Origin: Candidatus Woesearchaeota archaeon
Lineage (GTDB): Archaea > Nanobdellota > Nanobdellia > Woesearchaeales > DSVV01
Assembly (NCBI GenBank): GCA_023267795.1
Contig: JAHFMP010000068.1
Location: 1-5,807, forward strand
Length of the DNA: 5,807 nucleotides
Direction: 5' to 3'
Position numbers and translations under genes: made by a program. The number at the start of each line of letters is the position of its first letter. The first letter of the stretch is position 1. This document shows positions 5,793 to 5,807 of the stretch, one piece after another. The notes below the pieces were generated by a model. That model saw nothing but the letters and a program-made list of their open reading frames with translations, had not been told where the DNA came from and did no database searches.

Positions 5793-5807
5793 AAAAAATC
5801 TTCATTT

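Noticed and set aside
5767..5807. A minus-strand frame entering from the right edge and ending in TAA at 5769-5767, which could be the tail of an upstream gene overlapping the antitoxin start.
   Set aside because: Only about a dozen codons are inside the window and the short peptide cannot be recognised, so a gene cannot be supported.
1..5807. Search for CRISPR arrays, insertion sequences, tRNA genes, attachment sites and long repeats.
   Set aside because: No regularly spaced repeats, transposase motifs, tRNA cloverleaf or terminal inverted repeats were seen; T- and A-runs are explained by AT-rich, lysine-rich coding sequence.

Overview
The window looks like archaeal chromosome, most likely from a DPANN/Woesearchaeota-type lineage. 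It is strongly AT-rich and gene-dense. It carries the archaeal end-resection genes herA and mre11. Several genes have a TATA-like box about 25-26 bases before the start codon, with a GAAA-type BRE just upstream in most cases, as expected for leaderless archaeal transcripts. The lineage assignment is inference from style and gene content, because no rRNA or other marker gene is present.

Left part (1-2977, minus strand, read right to left): herA (hexameric DNA-pumping ATPase), then a 209-residue membrane-anchored exported protein of unknown function, then the N-terminal 211 codons of mre11, which runs off the left edge. In archaea herA, mre11, rad50 and nurA commonly form one operon, so rad50 is predicted just outside the window. 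The exported protein is an unexpected passenger in this DNA-repair cluster and has its own candidate promoter.

Middle part (2978-4404): a 141-base divergent promoter region separates herA from a plus-strand gene for a 328-residue protein. This protein has a lysine-rich coiled-coil N-terminus, one transmembrane segment and a DsbA-like thioredoxin domain in which the CxxC active site reads S-Q-Y-S. It is therefore probably redox-inactive. A short, very lysine-rich protein follows with its own TATA box.

Right part (4455-5783, minus strand): a two-gene unit of a putative antitoxin with a UPF0175-like C-terminal helix-turn-helix and a long helical N-terminal region, followed 21 bases later by a PIN-domain nuclease of DUF3368-like layout. 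This fits a type II toxin-antitoxin pair in the usual antitoxin-first order.

I see no tRNA, rRNA, CRISPR array, insertion sequence or long repeat. No stretch over 300 bases lacks a gene; the longest gap is the 141-base divergent promoter region. The points most worth following up are the Ser-for-Cys DsbA-like membrane protein, the exported protein inside the herA-mre11 cluster, the Asn-to-Ser change at a metal-ligand motif of Mre11, and the enlarged PIN/UPF0175-like pair.
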